64,000 nucleotides of DNA from Psychrobacter lutiphocae DSM 21542 (GCF_000382145.1 NZ_KB907622.1:1-64000), one strand, 5' to 3'. Counted from the first letter of the stretch, positions 1 to 9,404 are shown. The notes: a model not told the origin generated them from the letters alone. Program-made: numbers and translations.

Positions 1-423
1 GGTCATCTAACCGCTCAAGAAGACATTGATTACTTAAAGCAAGTGAACGAGGGTAAAGCCTCATACGCAGGTAGCGCCACTTACATTGAGAACATACACT
101 TAGGTGATACAGGCTCGTTTGCACCTGTTGATGGTACTTCAAACTTCGATGTCGACTTTGTGAACAACTCAGTGAAGGGCGAGCTTGCCTTTACTGGTGA
201 CTTCAAATACAACCCAACCGGTAAGATCGGCATTGAAGCGACCATCGATGGCAATACCTTTGCTGGTAACGTTAATGGTATCGATACCGCTGGTGGTTTC
301 TACGGTGAAGACGCTCAGTTCTTAGGTGGTATTTACCAAGATGCGTCAGTTGAAGGTGGCAAAGGCGATTTACCAGGAACAGGTACTAAATTCCAAGGTA
401 CCTTCGGTGCAGAAAAGCAGTAG
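1..423 (+). CDS. C-terminal end of a TbpB-like surface lipoprotein (5' end outside window)
   Basis: The reading frame is open from the first base and ends at TAG 421-423, so this is the 3' part of a gene starting upstream. The 140 visible residues form the last part of a TbpB-type beta-barrel, with the Gly-rich endings GGFYGEDAQFLGGIY and FQGTFGAEK typical of the transferrin-binding-protein-like lipoprotein barrel. Bases 1-417 are almost identical to 4307-4723 of the next gene, with only scattered, mostly silent changes and one short stretch (GDL versus TT-type linker near base 364-371) that differs. A probable terminator follows. This is likely a paralogue or tandem duplicate of the complete lipoprotein gene, and probably also a Slam cargo. 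A gtg at 43 could be read as a start, but homology runs through it to the window edge, so an internal start is unlikely. Confidence 0.85.
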   Translation, partial: GHLTAQEDIDYLKQVNEGKASYAGSATYIENIHLGDTGSFAPVDGTSNFDVDFVNNSVKGELAFTGDFKYNPTGKIGIEATIDGNTFAGNVNGIDTAGGFYGEDAQFLGGIYQDASVEGGKGDLPGTGTKFQGTFGAEKQ

Positions 424-523
424 TTTTCTAGCTAATCTTGTCAGCTTTATAACTTAAGCTAGAAGGCTTAAACTCTAAGGCTTAACATCAGGTTAGCTAA
501 TGATTACAAGCAATTAGTTACAA

Positions 524-554
524 TAAAAAAAAGCGTCCTAGGGCGCTTTTTTTT
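524..554 (+). terminator. Rho-independent terminator after the partial lipoprotein gene
   Basis: An A-tract, the stem AGCGTC/GGCGCT with loop CTAG (one G-U pair), and an eight-base T run lie 100 bp after the stop codon. The sequence resembles the terminator after the next lipoprotein gene, which supports a shared duplicated origin. Confidence 0.8.
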
Positions 555-994
555 GATCAAACCACTAAAAATGATAACTATTTAGCTGGCTATATTATAG
601 TATGGTCAGTCATATTAAGCGCTGGATGTTCGTCATCATTTATGTTCTTTTAGTTACAAATATAGTGGTATAACTCTATTAGGATATTTTAGTAAGCCAC
701 TCACTCTAGTAGTGATAGTGGTTTGGCCTAGGTTTATTTCAGACCTAACACTATTACTTTTGATATGGGTTATGCTATTTACTCATATTAATTATGGTTA
801 ATGTAGAGTAACAAAGGAGTGGTTTGATTTTAACTTGTTACAAAATAAATATTGGACTTGATATCTTTAACATTTTATATCATATTTAGCTATGTTTACA
901 TTTATCCGTTATTTAACTTTAGTTTAGTGCGTTAAGTAACTGTAATATATTATCTTTAAATGGATTATCATCAACTCTTCATGGAGGAAGTAGA
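555..994. other. Non-coding gap upstream of the large lipoprotein gene
   Basis: This is an A+T-rich spacer with no convincing gene. It holds an imperfect hairpin at about 690-722 (arms around CCACTCACT and AGTGATAGTGG) and presumably the promoter of the lipoprotein gene. I looked for a Fur box, because iron-regulated TbpB relatives have one, and found only a weak GATTATCATC half near 963. A strong ribosome binding site, GGAGGA at 983-988, sits seven bases before the ATG at 995. Confidence 0.5.
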
Positions 995-3900
995 ATGTCG
1001 CCTATCGATCATTCAATCTTAGCTAATGCTACAGCGAAAAAAATCAACACTCCCCTAAAAGCCAGCGTCGTACTGATCTCATCCGTCATACTAGCTTCCT
1101 GCGGATCAGATAGTGGCTATACCTCATATTATTCAGATCCCATTAGCATCCCTGAAGACAATCAAACCACTGAACAAGAAGCCGATAGTAATGATACTGT
1201 AGGTAATGAAAACAGTGATGTTAAATCTGAAAGCAATGACAATACTGCAGAAAGTGACAGCAATGGCAGTGATATTGAATCTGAGAGCAATGACAATACA
1301 GATAATGAAAACAATGATATAACAGGCTCTGATATTGAATCGAATGTCGATGAGGATGATACAACAGCTGAAACAACAGACGATGAAATCACAGATGACA
1401 TCAGTGATGCCTTAGAAAAAGCCAAAGCTGAAGCTGAACAAAGCAAGCAAGAAGCAGAGCGACTTAAGGCTGAATTAGAAAAAGTCAAAGCCGAAGCCGA
1501 AGCTGCTTTAGCAGAAGCAGAGAAGGCCAAACAAGATCTTGAAGATGCACTAAGCGCAAGTGGTGGTAATACCGAAGCCTTGCAAGCGGCCGCTGAGGAA
1601 AAAGCGGCACAAGCGGAAGAGGCAATAAAAGCACTACAAGCTGCGCAACAGGCTGCACAAGATGCCTTGGCTGCGGCGCAAGCAAAAACTGAAGAAGCGC
1701 AAGGTATTATTAATGCCGCTGCAGAGGCTCAAGATGCCGCCAAAATTAAGAATGCGCCTGAGTCAGCGAAGAGCGGTGTACAAACTATCAATGTTGGTAC
1801 AACAGCCGCTGGGTTGCCAAGCGACTTTACTGTGACCACACGTGATTTTGACATTGGTGAAGACAATGTTATCGCTCGAGCTGACATTGCTTCTAATAAC
1901 TTATTACCTAAAGTGGATGTCAATATCTCAGGTGCAGGTGATAAAGCGCTTAGCAATGGCTTTATGAGTCATAATGACACCACCAAAATTCCAACTCAAT
2001 TGGGTGAGCTACCACTTGAATACACCTCAGTCTACAAAGACTATGGTGATGACATGCGCATCGGTCACATCGATGGTGCTGCCAGTCTTAGCGGTACAAA
2101 CATTCCAGTAGATGGTGTGGCTGCACTTGGTAACGCCACCCAAGCTGCCAACGTACCAACCGAAGGTACCGTCGGCTATACCGGTGATGCGACCCATCGT
2201 AAGCTGGGCTTAGGTAATGAGATTGAGTTTGGTTCATCTGTGTTTACTGCTGACTTTGTGGCTAAGAGCCTAGAAGGTAAATTAAGCTTTGCCCAAGCCG
2301 GTGACATTGCCCTTAAAGCGGGTATTGATGGTAACCAATACTCAGGCGCCGCAGCAGACAATGCTGGTTATGCAACCGAAGGTGGATTCTACGGTGGTGA
2401 TGCACAATACCTAGGTGGTGTTTACGAAGGTAACGGCGCTCAAGGTACATATGGTGCCAAGTCGGATGTACAAACAGCAGCCGAACAAGCCGCCCTAGAT
2501 GCACAAGCTAAAGCAGACGCAGCACAAGCGGCCATTGCAGAGCAGCAAGCAGCAGCAGATGCTGCTAAAGCAGCAGCAGAGAAAGCGCAAGCTGATGCCC
2601 AGAAAGCACAAGCAGCATTAGAGCAAGCGAAAGCGAATCTTGAAAATGCTGGTGATGGTGAAAGCGCGTTAGAATCAGCGTTAGAGCGTGCACGCTTAGC
2701 AGAAGAGGCGCAACAAGCCGCTGAAGAGGTAGCGATTAAAGCACAAGCTGCTGAGGCCGCAGCCAAGGAAGCACAAGCAGCCGCTGAAAAGGCACAACAA
2801 GCTGCTGAACAAGAAGCCCTAGATGCCAAGGCAGCTGCTGATAAAGCCATCGGTGATGCCAAAGCGGAAGCTGAGAAATTAGTTGCTGAAGCCAATACGG
2901 CTGCAGATGCAGCCAAAGCGGAAGCAGAAAAAGCCACAGCAGCAGCAGCACAAGCAGCTAAGGATACTGAAGCGGCCAATAAAGAGAAGCAAGAAGCACT
3001 AACTGCAAAAGCAGAAGCAGAGGCAGCAGCAGCAGAAGCGCAAGCAAGAGCCGATGCAGCAGAAATCTTGGCCAATCAGTTTGATGAGCCTGACTCAGTC
3101 ATCTCTGGTTTCCAAGATATAGGTTTAGATGATAAATCAACGGCATTAGCAAATAAATCTGCCAGTTATGACACCTTAGTATTACGTGAAAATGAAGCGG
3201 GTAATAGCTACTTTGGTAGTGTCGCTGAGGTTTCAGTCTCTAGAGGTGAAACACTAAGTAATGGCTTTAGCAAAACAGAGGGTAGTGTCGAAATACTCGG
3301 TAGAAATGCCTTAGGATCACTGATTGCTAATGACTTAAACTATACGTCTGTTTACAATAACTTTGATAAACAGATGCAGATTGGTCATGTGTACGGTGAT
3401 ATCAGATACCTAAGTCAAAATCGTTCACCAGTTTCAACCACCTTTGTTCAAGGTAATGCAACCAACTTAGGTGATTTGCAAAAACTGGCTGATGGTAAAG
3501 AAACTACAGACGGTAAAGCTGAATATGCTGGTGTAGCAACCTATAAAGCAGGTGATACACTTGATGTTGACGGTAAGTCTAAGTTTGATGTTGATTTTGT
3601 CAACAAGTCTGTTAGTGGCGAGTTAACATTCACTACTTCTAACAAAGTTACCATTGGCGCTGATATTAAAGGCAATACCTTTACAGGCAATGTTAATGGT
3701 ATCAATACTTCTGGCGGATTCTTTGGGAAAGGTGCTAACTATTTAGGTGGTGTCTACGCAGGTAATGGCGTTCAAGGTACTTATGGTGCTGAAAGAGTGA
3801 AACCAGTGACAGATCCTGTAGAGCCAGTAGATCCTAATGCACCAGTCAACCCAGACGTTGCACCTGACCCTGAAATGACCGGCTTCCAGTCTACAACACT

Positions 3901-4732
3901 AAGTAGTAAAGAGAAGACATTACCATTTGGTCTAGGTCAACTTGAAAATGCAATTGGTTATGTAGCGATTCGTGATGATGCTTCAGATTTTACAGAAACA
4001 ACAACCAAGGATGGTGCAGAAGTACCCGTAGATAATGGTCAAGGTAACAATTTCACTAGCTTTGACAAAGGCGTGGTTCGTGGTGACATGGTGCAACCAG
4101 CCAGTGTACTTAAGCCTATTGCTGTTGATTTAAAGACAGGCGGTGGAAAAGTAACTGTTGATGCTGGTAAAGGTTCTTTTAATCCAACGCTTAACTATAA
4201 GTCTGTATACAAAAGCTTTGATGCCCAAATGCAAGTCGGTCATGTCTATGGCGACCTAGATTCTGCAGTGGGCGCTGTATCGCGTGTGGCTAACGTCTAT
4301 GTCCAAGGTCATCTAACCGCTCAAGAAGACATTGATTACTTAAAGCAAGTGAACGAGGGTAAAGCCTCATACGCAGGTAGCGCCACTTACATTGAGAACA
4401 TTCACTTAGGTGATACAGGCTCGTTTGCACCTGTTGATGGTACTTCAAACTTCGATGTCGACTTTGTGAACAACTCAGTGAAAGGTGAGCTTGCCTTTAC
4501 TGGTGACTTCAAATACAACCCAACCGGTAAGATCGGTATTGAAGCGACCATCGATGGCAATACCTTTGCTGGTAACGTTAATGGTATCGATACTGCGGGT
4601 GGCTTCTACGGTGAAGACGCTCAGTTCTTAGGTGGTATTTACCAAGATGCGTCAGTTGAAGGTGGTAAAGGTACGACACCAGGAACAGGTACTAAATTCC
4701 AAGGTACCTTCGGTGCTGAGAAAGTTCAGTAA
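995..4732 (+). CDS. Large Slam-dependent-type surface lipoprotein with three TbpB-like barrels and two coiled coils
   Basis: A 1245-residue predicted lipoprotein. The signal peptide ends in the lipobox LASC, with lipidated Cys36. Residues about 40-130 are a Ser/Asn/Asp/Glu-rich tether. Residues about 135-255 are an Ala/Glu/Lys heptad-like coiled coil. Barrel 1 spans about 262-489, a second Ala-rich coiled coil about 492-692, barrel 2 about 699-934, a Pro-rich linker about 935-960, and barrel 3 about 960-1245. Each barrel carries a SVY...(M)Q(I/V)GH(V/I) segment and ends in a GG(F/V)Y...(Q)GT(Y/F)GA motif, as in TbpB/HpuA/HphA-type ligand-binding lobes. The ligand cannot be told from sequence; haem, metal or a host protein are possibilities. 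Slam lies 243 bp downstream, which supports surface display. Start chosen at 995 from the strong GGAGGA. TbpB has two barrels, so three barrels separated by coiled coils is unusual. The last barrel is almost identical to the partial gene at 1-423. Confidence 0.85.
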   Translation: MSPIDHSILANATAKKINTPLKASVVLISSVILASCGSDSGYTSYYSDPISIPEDNQTTEQEADSNDTVGNENSDVKSESNDNTAESDSNGSDIESESNDNTDNENNDITGSDIESNVDEDDTTAETTDDEITDDISDALEKAKAEAEQSKQEAERLKAELEKVKAEAEAALAEAEKAKQDLEDALSASGGNTEALQAAAEEKAAQAEEAIKALQAAQQAAQDALAAAQAKTEEAQGIINAAAEAQDAAKIKNAPESAKSGVQTINVGTTAAGLPSDFTVTTRDFDIGEDNVIARADIASNNLLPKVDVNISGAGDKALSNGFMSHNDTTKIPTQLGELPLEYTSVYKDYGDDMRIGHIDGAASLSGTNIPVDGVAALGNATQAANVPTEGTVGYTGDATHRKLGLGNEIEFGSSVFTADFVAKSLEGKLSFAQAGDIALKAGIDGNQYSGAAADNAGYATEGGFYGGDAQYLGGVYEGNGAQGTYGAKSDVQTAAEQAALDAQAKADAAQAAIAEQQAAADAAKAAAEKAQADAQKAQAALEQAKANLENAGDGESALESALERARLAEEAQQAAEEVAIKAQAAEAAAKEAQAAAEKAQQAAEQEALDAKAAADKAIGDAKAEAEKLVAEANTAADAAKAEAEKATAAAAQAAKDTEAANKEKQEALTAKAEAEAAAAEAQARADAAEILANQFDEPDSVISGFQDIGLDDKSTALANKSASYDTLVLRENEAGNSYFGSVAEVSVSRGETLSNGFSKTEGSVEILGRNALGSLIANDLNYTSVYNNFDKQMQIGHVYGDIRYLSQNRSPVSTTFVQGNATNLGDLQKLADGKETTDGKAEYAGVATYKAGDTLDVDGKSKFDVDFVNKSVSGELTFTTSNKVTIGADIKGNTFTGNVNGINTSGGFFGKGANYLGGVYAGNGVQGTYGAERVKPVTDPVEPVDPNAPVNPDVAPDPEMTGFQSTTLSSKEKTLPFGLGQLENAIGYVAIRDDASDFTETTTKDGAEVPVDNGQGNNFTSFDKGVVRGDMVQPASVLKPIAVDLKTGGGKVTVDAGKGSFNPTLNYKSVYKSFDAQMQVGHVYGDLDSAVGAVSRVANVYVQGHLTAQEDIDYLKQVNEGKASYAGSATYIENIHLGDTGSFAPVDGTSNFDVDFVNNSVKGELAFTGDFKYNPTGKIGIEATIDGNTFAGNVNGIDTAGGFYGEDAQFLGGIYQDASVEGGKGTTPGTGTKFQGTFGAEKVQ

Positions 4733-4762
4733 ATCTTGACCAATATAGTTGACTGATTTAAT

Positions 4763-4793
4763 AAAAAAAGCGCCTTAATGGCGCTTTTTTTAT
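4763..4793 (+). terminator. Rho-independent terminator after the large lipoprotein gene
   Basis: Stem AAAGCGCC/GGCGCTTT around a TTAAT loop, followed by a T run, 30 bp after the lipoprotein stop codon. It suggests that the Slam gene is at least partly transcribed from its own promoter in 4794-4975. Confidence 0.85.
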
Positions 4794-4975
4794 CGAAAAA
4801 AATTATCAATGGTGTCTTATAGTTAAAGATAGAAAATGTTAAGATATCACTTAAATTAAGCTTTACTCAGCCATAGCATAGGCGCAACCCAGCTATAGCT
4901 TTTATTTTTATTATTTTGATATATGGATAAACTTACTGAGCTGTTTAAAGTTTAGTAAATTTGTTAGGGATAACT

Positions 4976-6568
4976 ATGACACACTCATTTTTTTTGAAAA
5001 AAATCACCGCCTCCGCTTTATTATTGAGCACCGCCTACATACCTTTGGCCTATGCTGTTAATCTTCCCACAACCACTGAGCCTGTATCCCCTGAGTCGAC
5101 AATCAATGACTTTGCTAATATTAGAGACGGAGCTATTGACCAAGCAACCGAGCTTGAGCGTTTAGAGCGGCAAAATGCCGTACTTGATAAGACGGTGCCA
5201 ACTGCCAGAGTGACCACAGAAGAGATTAAAGATGCATTAGATGAGCGCAGACCAGAGCAACAGGTGCAAAGCTATGATTTAGAAGCCTTAAAAGCAGATC
5301 CAGTTGCTTTTACTCGGTTTTTAAATTTGGCATTGGCAGCACAAGATATGGCCACAGTACAGGCTTTATTACCGCATTATAAGAGCTTACAAGTTAATGA
5401 TCCGCTGTTAATCAAGTTTGCTGATGCTTTGGTCTATCGTAGTCAGGGTAAGAACAAACAAGCGATCGCTATTTATAAAGATATGTTGGCAGAGAATCCT
5501 GATTTTCATCCAGTGCGCTTGAATATGGCACAAGCTTTGTATGCAGATAAGCAATATGCCGCAGCAGAAGATCAGCTGCAAAAGCTGCGAGGGGCAGATA
5601 TTCCAGAGCCAGTCATGGCTAGTGTTACTCGTTTAATTGATCGTATTGAGCGTCAAGAAAAGTGGCAGTTTAATGCGTCAGTCAGCTATTTATATGACAA
5701 AAACTTAAATGATGTACCTGAAAGACCGTTAACAAGTCAGTTGGGTACAACTCCTAGGCCAGAGTCTGGTAAAGGCTTGCTTGTCTCTGCAAGCGCTAAT
5801 AAGCGCATTAACTTATCAAAAAATTATTATGCGACTGTCGGTGGTAATGCATTGATAAAGGGCTATTGGGACAAAAGTGAATACAATGACTACCTATTTA
5901 CTGCTTCAACTGGTGTCGGCTATGATGACGCCAAAAATGACTTTTCTGTCACTCCATTTGTCACCAAACGTTATTATAGTGAAGACCCTTACAGTTGGCG
6001 TAAAGGGGTGACCTTAAAAGCCTCACGTTGGGTGAAGCCTAAGCTAAAATTGACCGCTACTGGGATTTTTTCGAACGAAACTTTTGATGACAGTGTGAAT
6101 AAAAACCGTGAAACCGATGGCCGTTTTTATGGTCTAAATGGTTTATATATTCAAGATGCCAATCAGTATTTTTATGGTGGTATTGGTTATTATGAGAATG
6201 ATGTGCCCAAAGCCAAAATTATTAGTTATGATCGCAACTCGGTCAACGTGGGGTGGGGACGTGAATGGAGCCAAGGTATTTCAACCCTGACAACGTTAGG
6301 ATACGGGGTAAAGAAATACGAAAACCCTGCTAAAGATTTATCAGGTGGTGCCTTACTGGGTTATTACAACACCTTTGGTGGTAAGCCGGGCAGTAAGCGC
6401 AAAGACAAAACGACGTCTATTGGGTTGCAGATTTGGAAGCGTGATTTTTCAGTGTTAGGCTTAACCCCGCGTTTGGTACTCGATTATGATAAGACAAGTA
6501 GTAATTTTGCTTATTATGACGACAGAGACGATAAAACGGCAACTATTATGCTGACCAAAACTTTCTAG
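4976..6568 (+). CDS. Slam (surface lipoprotein assembly modulator), outer-membrane translocon
   Basis: A predicted 530-residue outer-membrane protein. A signal peptide ends near AYA (residues about 1-28). Residues about 90-215 look like TPR helices (for example DPLLIKFADALVYRSQG and PVRLNMAQALYADKQYAAAEDQL). The remaining ~310 residues are a Tyr/Gly-rich beta-barrel ending in aromatic Phe, as expected for the DUF560 (14-strand) barrel. Slam proteins move cargo lipoproteins such as TbpB, LbpB, HpuA and HphA across the outer membrane. The gene directly follows a TbpB-like lipoprotein gene, the usual cargo-Slam arrangement. A frame extends five codons upstream to a TTG at 4961, but AGGGA at 4966-4970 fits the ATG at 4976. 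Membership in the Slam family is well supported; cargo specificity is inferred from adjacency. Confidence 0.87.
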   Translation: MTHSFFLKKITASALLLSTAYIPLAYAVNLPTTTEPVSPESTINDFANIRDGAIDQATELERLERQNAVLDKTVPTARVTTEEIKDALDERRPEQQVQSYDLEALKADPVAFTRFLNLALAAQDMATVQALLPHYKSLQVNDPLLIKFADALVYRSQGKNKQAIAIYKDMLAENPDFHPVRLNMAQALYADKQYAAAEDQLQKLRGADIPEPVMASVTRLIDRIERQEKWQFNASVSYLYDKNLNDVPERPLTSQLGTTPRPESGKGLLVSASANKRINLSKNYYATVGGNALIKGYWDKSEYNDYLFTASTGVGYDDAKNDFSVTPFVTKRYYSEDPYSWRKGVTLKASRWVKPKLKLTATGIFSNETFDDSVNKNRETDGRFYGLNGLYIQDANQYFYGGIGYYENDVPKAKIISYDRNSVNVGWGREWSQGISTLTTLGYGVKKYENPAKDLSGGALLGYYNTFGGKPGSKRKDKTTSIGLQIWKRDFSVLGLTPRLVLDYDKTSSNFAYYDDRDDKTATIMLTKTF

Positions 6569-6651
6569 TTCTATTTTTATACGAAAATGAAGTTTTCTAT
6601 ACGGTTCCTACTATTTAGTACATGTGGCGATAGTGCAACAGACCTTAAAGT

Positions 6652-6696
6652 CAATCAAAAAACCTCGCTATGTTAAAATAGCGAGGTTTTTGATTG
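6652..6696. terminator. Bidirectional terminator between slam and putP
   Basis: A long perfect stem (arms 6652-6670 and 6678-6696, core ACCTCGCTAT/ATAGCGAGGT) has A-rich and T-rich flanks on both sides, so it can end the Slam transcript on plus and the putP transcript on minus. Confidence 0.85.
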
Positions 6697-6727
6697 TATG
6701 GCAGGTGATGAATAGAGTAGCTATTGA

Positions 6728-8227
6728 TTAATCGAGCATACTTTCCATTTGTTCATATTTTGCTGTGATATGTGGACTAGGCTCAGCCGTTGCCAGACTA
6801 GTGATAACGATAGCGATAGAGCTTAGGATAAAGCCAGGAATAATGGCATATAACCAGCTATTGAGCGCAACGCCATCTACTGTTTCAAAGTCACCATAAA
6901 TCCATACGATAACCGTCAAGGCACCGACAATCATACCAGCCAATGCACCATTACGATTCATACGCTTCCACATCAAGCTGATCAATACTAACGGGCCAAA
7001 GGCAGCACCAAAACCAGCCCAAGCATTAGATACTAAGTTTAATACTGAACTGTCTGGATCTCTGGCTAAGAAAATAGCGACTACCGCAACCAATACAACA
7101 GAGATGCGACCGACCAATACTTGACGTGATTCTGGTGCTTCTTTGTCAAAAAACAGCTTATATACATCTCGAGTTAGAGAGCTAGAAACCACCAATAATT
7201 GTGACGAAATGGTGCTCATAATGGCGGCTAAAATTGCTGCCAATAAAAAGCCAGATACTAAAGGATGAAATAAGAAATCAGTAAACACTAAGAAGATAGT
7301 CTCAGGATCATCTAAGGTCATGGCTGTTTTTTGGACATAGGCACGACCTGCAAAGCCAGTCATTAACGCCCCAATTAAACTAACAATCATCCAACTCATA
7401 CCGATGCGGCGTGCAGTAGGCACGTCTTTGACAGAACGAATGGCCATAAAGCGCACAATAATATGAGGTTGGCCAAAATAACCCAATCCCCATGCCAAAA
7501 GTGACAAAATGCCAAAGAAGCTCATGCCATGAAAGATGTTTAGCATTTGTGGATCAATATTACGAATGGCATTGGTGGTTGCACCAACTCCGCCTAAGTC
7601 CGTGAATGCCACGACTGGAACAATGATCATTGCAAATAACATAATCATGCCCTGAACAAAGTCGGTAGTTGATACTGCCAAAAAACCACCGAATAAGGTA
7701 TAAATAACGACCACACCAGCAGTCACCCAAAGGCCAGAGCTATATGACATGCCTAAAGCGCTGTCAAATAGTTTACCACCACCTGCAAGACTTGCAGCCG
7801 TATAAACGGTAAAGAATAAAATAATTACTATTGCAGAGATAACTCTTAAAAGATGCGATTTATCCTCAAATCGGTTGGCAAAGTAGTCAGGCAAAGTGAT
7901 GGCATTATCAGCAATTTCGGTGTAAACACGTAGTCGAGGAGCAACCAATAAGTAATTTGCAAAAGCACCGAGGGTAAGTCCTAGCGCAATCCAAATACTA
8001 ACTAAACCTGAGCCATACATATAACCTGGCAAACCAAGTAATAGCCAACCTGACATATCTGATGCGCCAGCAGACAGGGCGGCTACACCTGGACTAAGAT
8101 TGCGACCACCCAGCATATAACCCGCTGAGTCCTTATCTTGTTTAAAATAGGCCCAAATACCAATACCGATCATCAGTATAAAATAAAGACCGAGCGAGAC
8201 CAGCACGCCAGATTCAATTTCGTTCAT
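6728..8227 (-). CDS. putP: Sodium/proline symporter PutP
   Basis: A 499-residue inner-membrane protein of the sodium:solute symporter family (LeuT fold), importing L-proline with Na+. It has about 13 hydrophobic segments. The N-terminal region GGRNLSPGVAALSAGASDMSGWLLLGLPG carries the Ser/Asp/Gly pattern of the PutP Na+- and proline-binding helices, and FGGFLAVSTTDFVQG matches the conserved SSS-family motif. Length equals that of typical PutP (about 500 residues). An AAAGGA motif lies 8-9 bases before the start. No putA is adjacent, so the transporter is not in a proline-catabolic operon here. Confidence 0.92.
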   Translation of the reverse strand: MNEIESGVLVSLGLYFILMIGIGIWAYFKQDKDSAGYMLGGRNLSPGVAALSAGASDMSGWLLLGLPGYMYGSGLVSIWIALGLTLGAFANYLLVAPRLRVYTEIADNAITLPDYFANRFEDKSHLLRVISAIVIILFFTVYTAASLAGGGKLFDSALGMSYSSGLWVTAGVVVIYTLFGGFLAVSTTDFVQGMIMLFAMIIVPVVAFTDLGGVGATTNAIRNIDPQMLNIFHGMSFFGILSLLAWGLGYFGQPHIIVRFMAIRSVKDVPTARRIGMSWMIVSLIGALMTGFAGRAYVQKTAMTLDDPETIFLVFTDFLFHPLVSGFLLAAILAAIMSTISSQLLVVSSSLTRDVYKLFFDKEAPESRQVLVGRISVVLVAVVAIFLARDPDSSVLNLVSNAWAGFGAAFGPLVLISLMWKRMNRNGALAGMIVGALTVIVWIYGDFETVDGVALNSWLYAIIPGFILSSIAIVITSLATAEPSPHITAKYEQMESMLD

Positions 8228-8259
8228 AACACTATCCTTTGGTGAACAATTTTAAGAAT

Positions 8260-8297
8260 AAAAAAACCATTATGTGGTATATCATAATGGTTTTTTT
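8260..8297. terminator. Hairpin terminator between the LysR gene and putP
   Basis: Perfect stem AAACCATTATG/CATAATGGTTT with A and T tracts on either side. It lies upstream of putP and downstream of the minus-strand LysR gene, so it most likely ends the LysR transcript. The remaining spacer to 8492 shows no gene. Confidence 0.75.
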
Positions 8298-8492
8298 ATG
8301 AATATTAAAAGTGTATTAACAAAAGTTAATGAATTGTTTTACCAAGCTCAGTGGGGCAAAGAGTTTACACCCTCTCGTATTTAAGTGGATGATTATATTC
8401 CATTAACTTTTGGCAATATAACAGCATTATAAAGCAAAAAGAAGAGCAATACGAATACAGTCCAGAGCTGTCGCTAAGGTGACTGGTTGCTA

Positions 8493-9365
8493 CTATTCAA
8501 TCGGGGCTAACATACGCATCAAGGCGTCGACACTGGCAGAGCGAGTGAGACTTGGGTTGATTACCACGCCAAGGTAGCGCTGTAATTCTAAGTCATTTGC
8601 CATATCAATATAGGCCAAGTCTTGATTGATTAGGGTTTGTGGCAGTACGGACCAGCCAAGACCGACAGACACCAGCATACGAATAGATTCGAGTGGGTTG
8701 GTGGTCATGGTGGCGTAAGGTTTTAAGTTTTGTTTGGCAAATTCTGCCAAGGTAATTTGACTGGTAAAGGTATTGGCTGCTGGCAAGATTGCTGAATAGT
8801 GCGCCAATTGTTCAAGCGTCACATTGGTTTTTTGTGCTAACGGCGACAGTGTGCCAGTGACAAAAAACAATGGGTCCGACCATAAAGTGTGATAGGTCAA
8901 ACGCTTGTCATAAACAGGCGGTAAGGTCAAAAATGCCAGTGACAATTCACCATCTAATACCGCTTTGTGTGCAGCTTCCGAGTCGACAAAGTGCACTTCA
9001 AGCTGCACAGAGGGATAGGTTTGGATAAATTGCTTTAACACTGGTGGCAAGTGATGCAGCCCAATATGATGGCTGGTACCTATGACCAATTTACCAGAAA
9101 TGGTCTGTTGTGAGTTTTGGATATTGATTTTGAAATTATCATAGTCATCAAGCCAGCGCTTAGCGTGCGGTAACAGCTCATTTGCAGCCGCAGTGGGCAC
9201 GATGCCACGACCTAAAGTGTCAAATAAAGTGACTTTGAACTCGTCTTCAAGATTTTTAATGCGCTTGCTGACAGCTGGCTGGGTGATAAAAAGTTTTTCA
9301 GCCGCCCCTGAGATACTGCCTGTTTGCATTACAGTGATAAAGGTTGTTAAATTTGTGGTATTCAT
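8493..9365 (-). CDS. LysR-family transcriptional regulator divergent from leuC
   Basis: A 290-residue LysR-type regulator. Residues about 3-60 form the winged helix-turn-helix (TGSISGAAEKLFITQPAVSKRIKNLE), and the remainder (from about residue 90) is the periplasmic-binding-like effector domain. It is transcribed away from leuC with a 347-bp shared upstream region, the classic arrangement of a LysR regulator with its target. It may therefore control leuC-leuD-leuB, with a leucine-pathway intermediate as co-inducer. That target is inferred from position only. Confidence 0.85.
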   Translation of the reverse strand: MNTTNLTTFITVMQTGSISGAAEKLFITQPAVSKRIKNLEDEFKVTLFDTLGRGIVPTAAANELLPHAKRWLDDYDNFKINIQNSQQTISGKLVIGTSHHIGLHHLPPVLKQFIQTYPSVQLEVHFVDSEAAHKAVLDGELSLAFLTLPPVYDKRLTYHTLWSDPLFFVTGTLSPLAQKTNVTLEQLAHYSAILPAANTFTSQITLAEFAKQNLKPYATMTTNPLESIRMLVSVGLGWSVLPQTLINQDLAYIDMANDLELQRYLGVVINPSLTRSASVDALMRMLAPIE

Positions 9366-9404
9366 GGTTAGCCTAAAACTTGAGTTGAGGTAGTGTTAGC
9401 AACA

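Noticed and set aside
555..994. Fur box for iron control of the lipoprotein gene
   Set aside because: Only a partial GATTATCATC match near 963 was found; not enough to call.
1400..3070. Repeated GCAGCAGCAGAA-type DNA considered as a CRISPR or VNTR array
   Set aside because: No constant repeat with unique spacers; the repetition follows codons of the coiled coils.
2440..3075. Long open minus-strand frame (211 residues, Ala/Ser-rich) opposite the second coiled coil
   Set aside because: It is the antisense of GCA/GCT-rich codons, has no ribosome binding site and encodes only low-complexity sequence; the plus-strand gene explains the region.
8298..8492. Possible small gene or RNA between the LysR gene and putP
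   Set aside because: No start with ribosome binding site, no stable structure beyond the terminator at 8260-8297.
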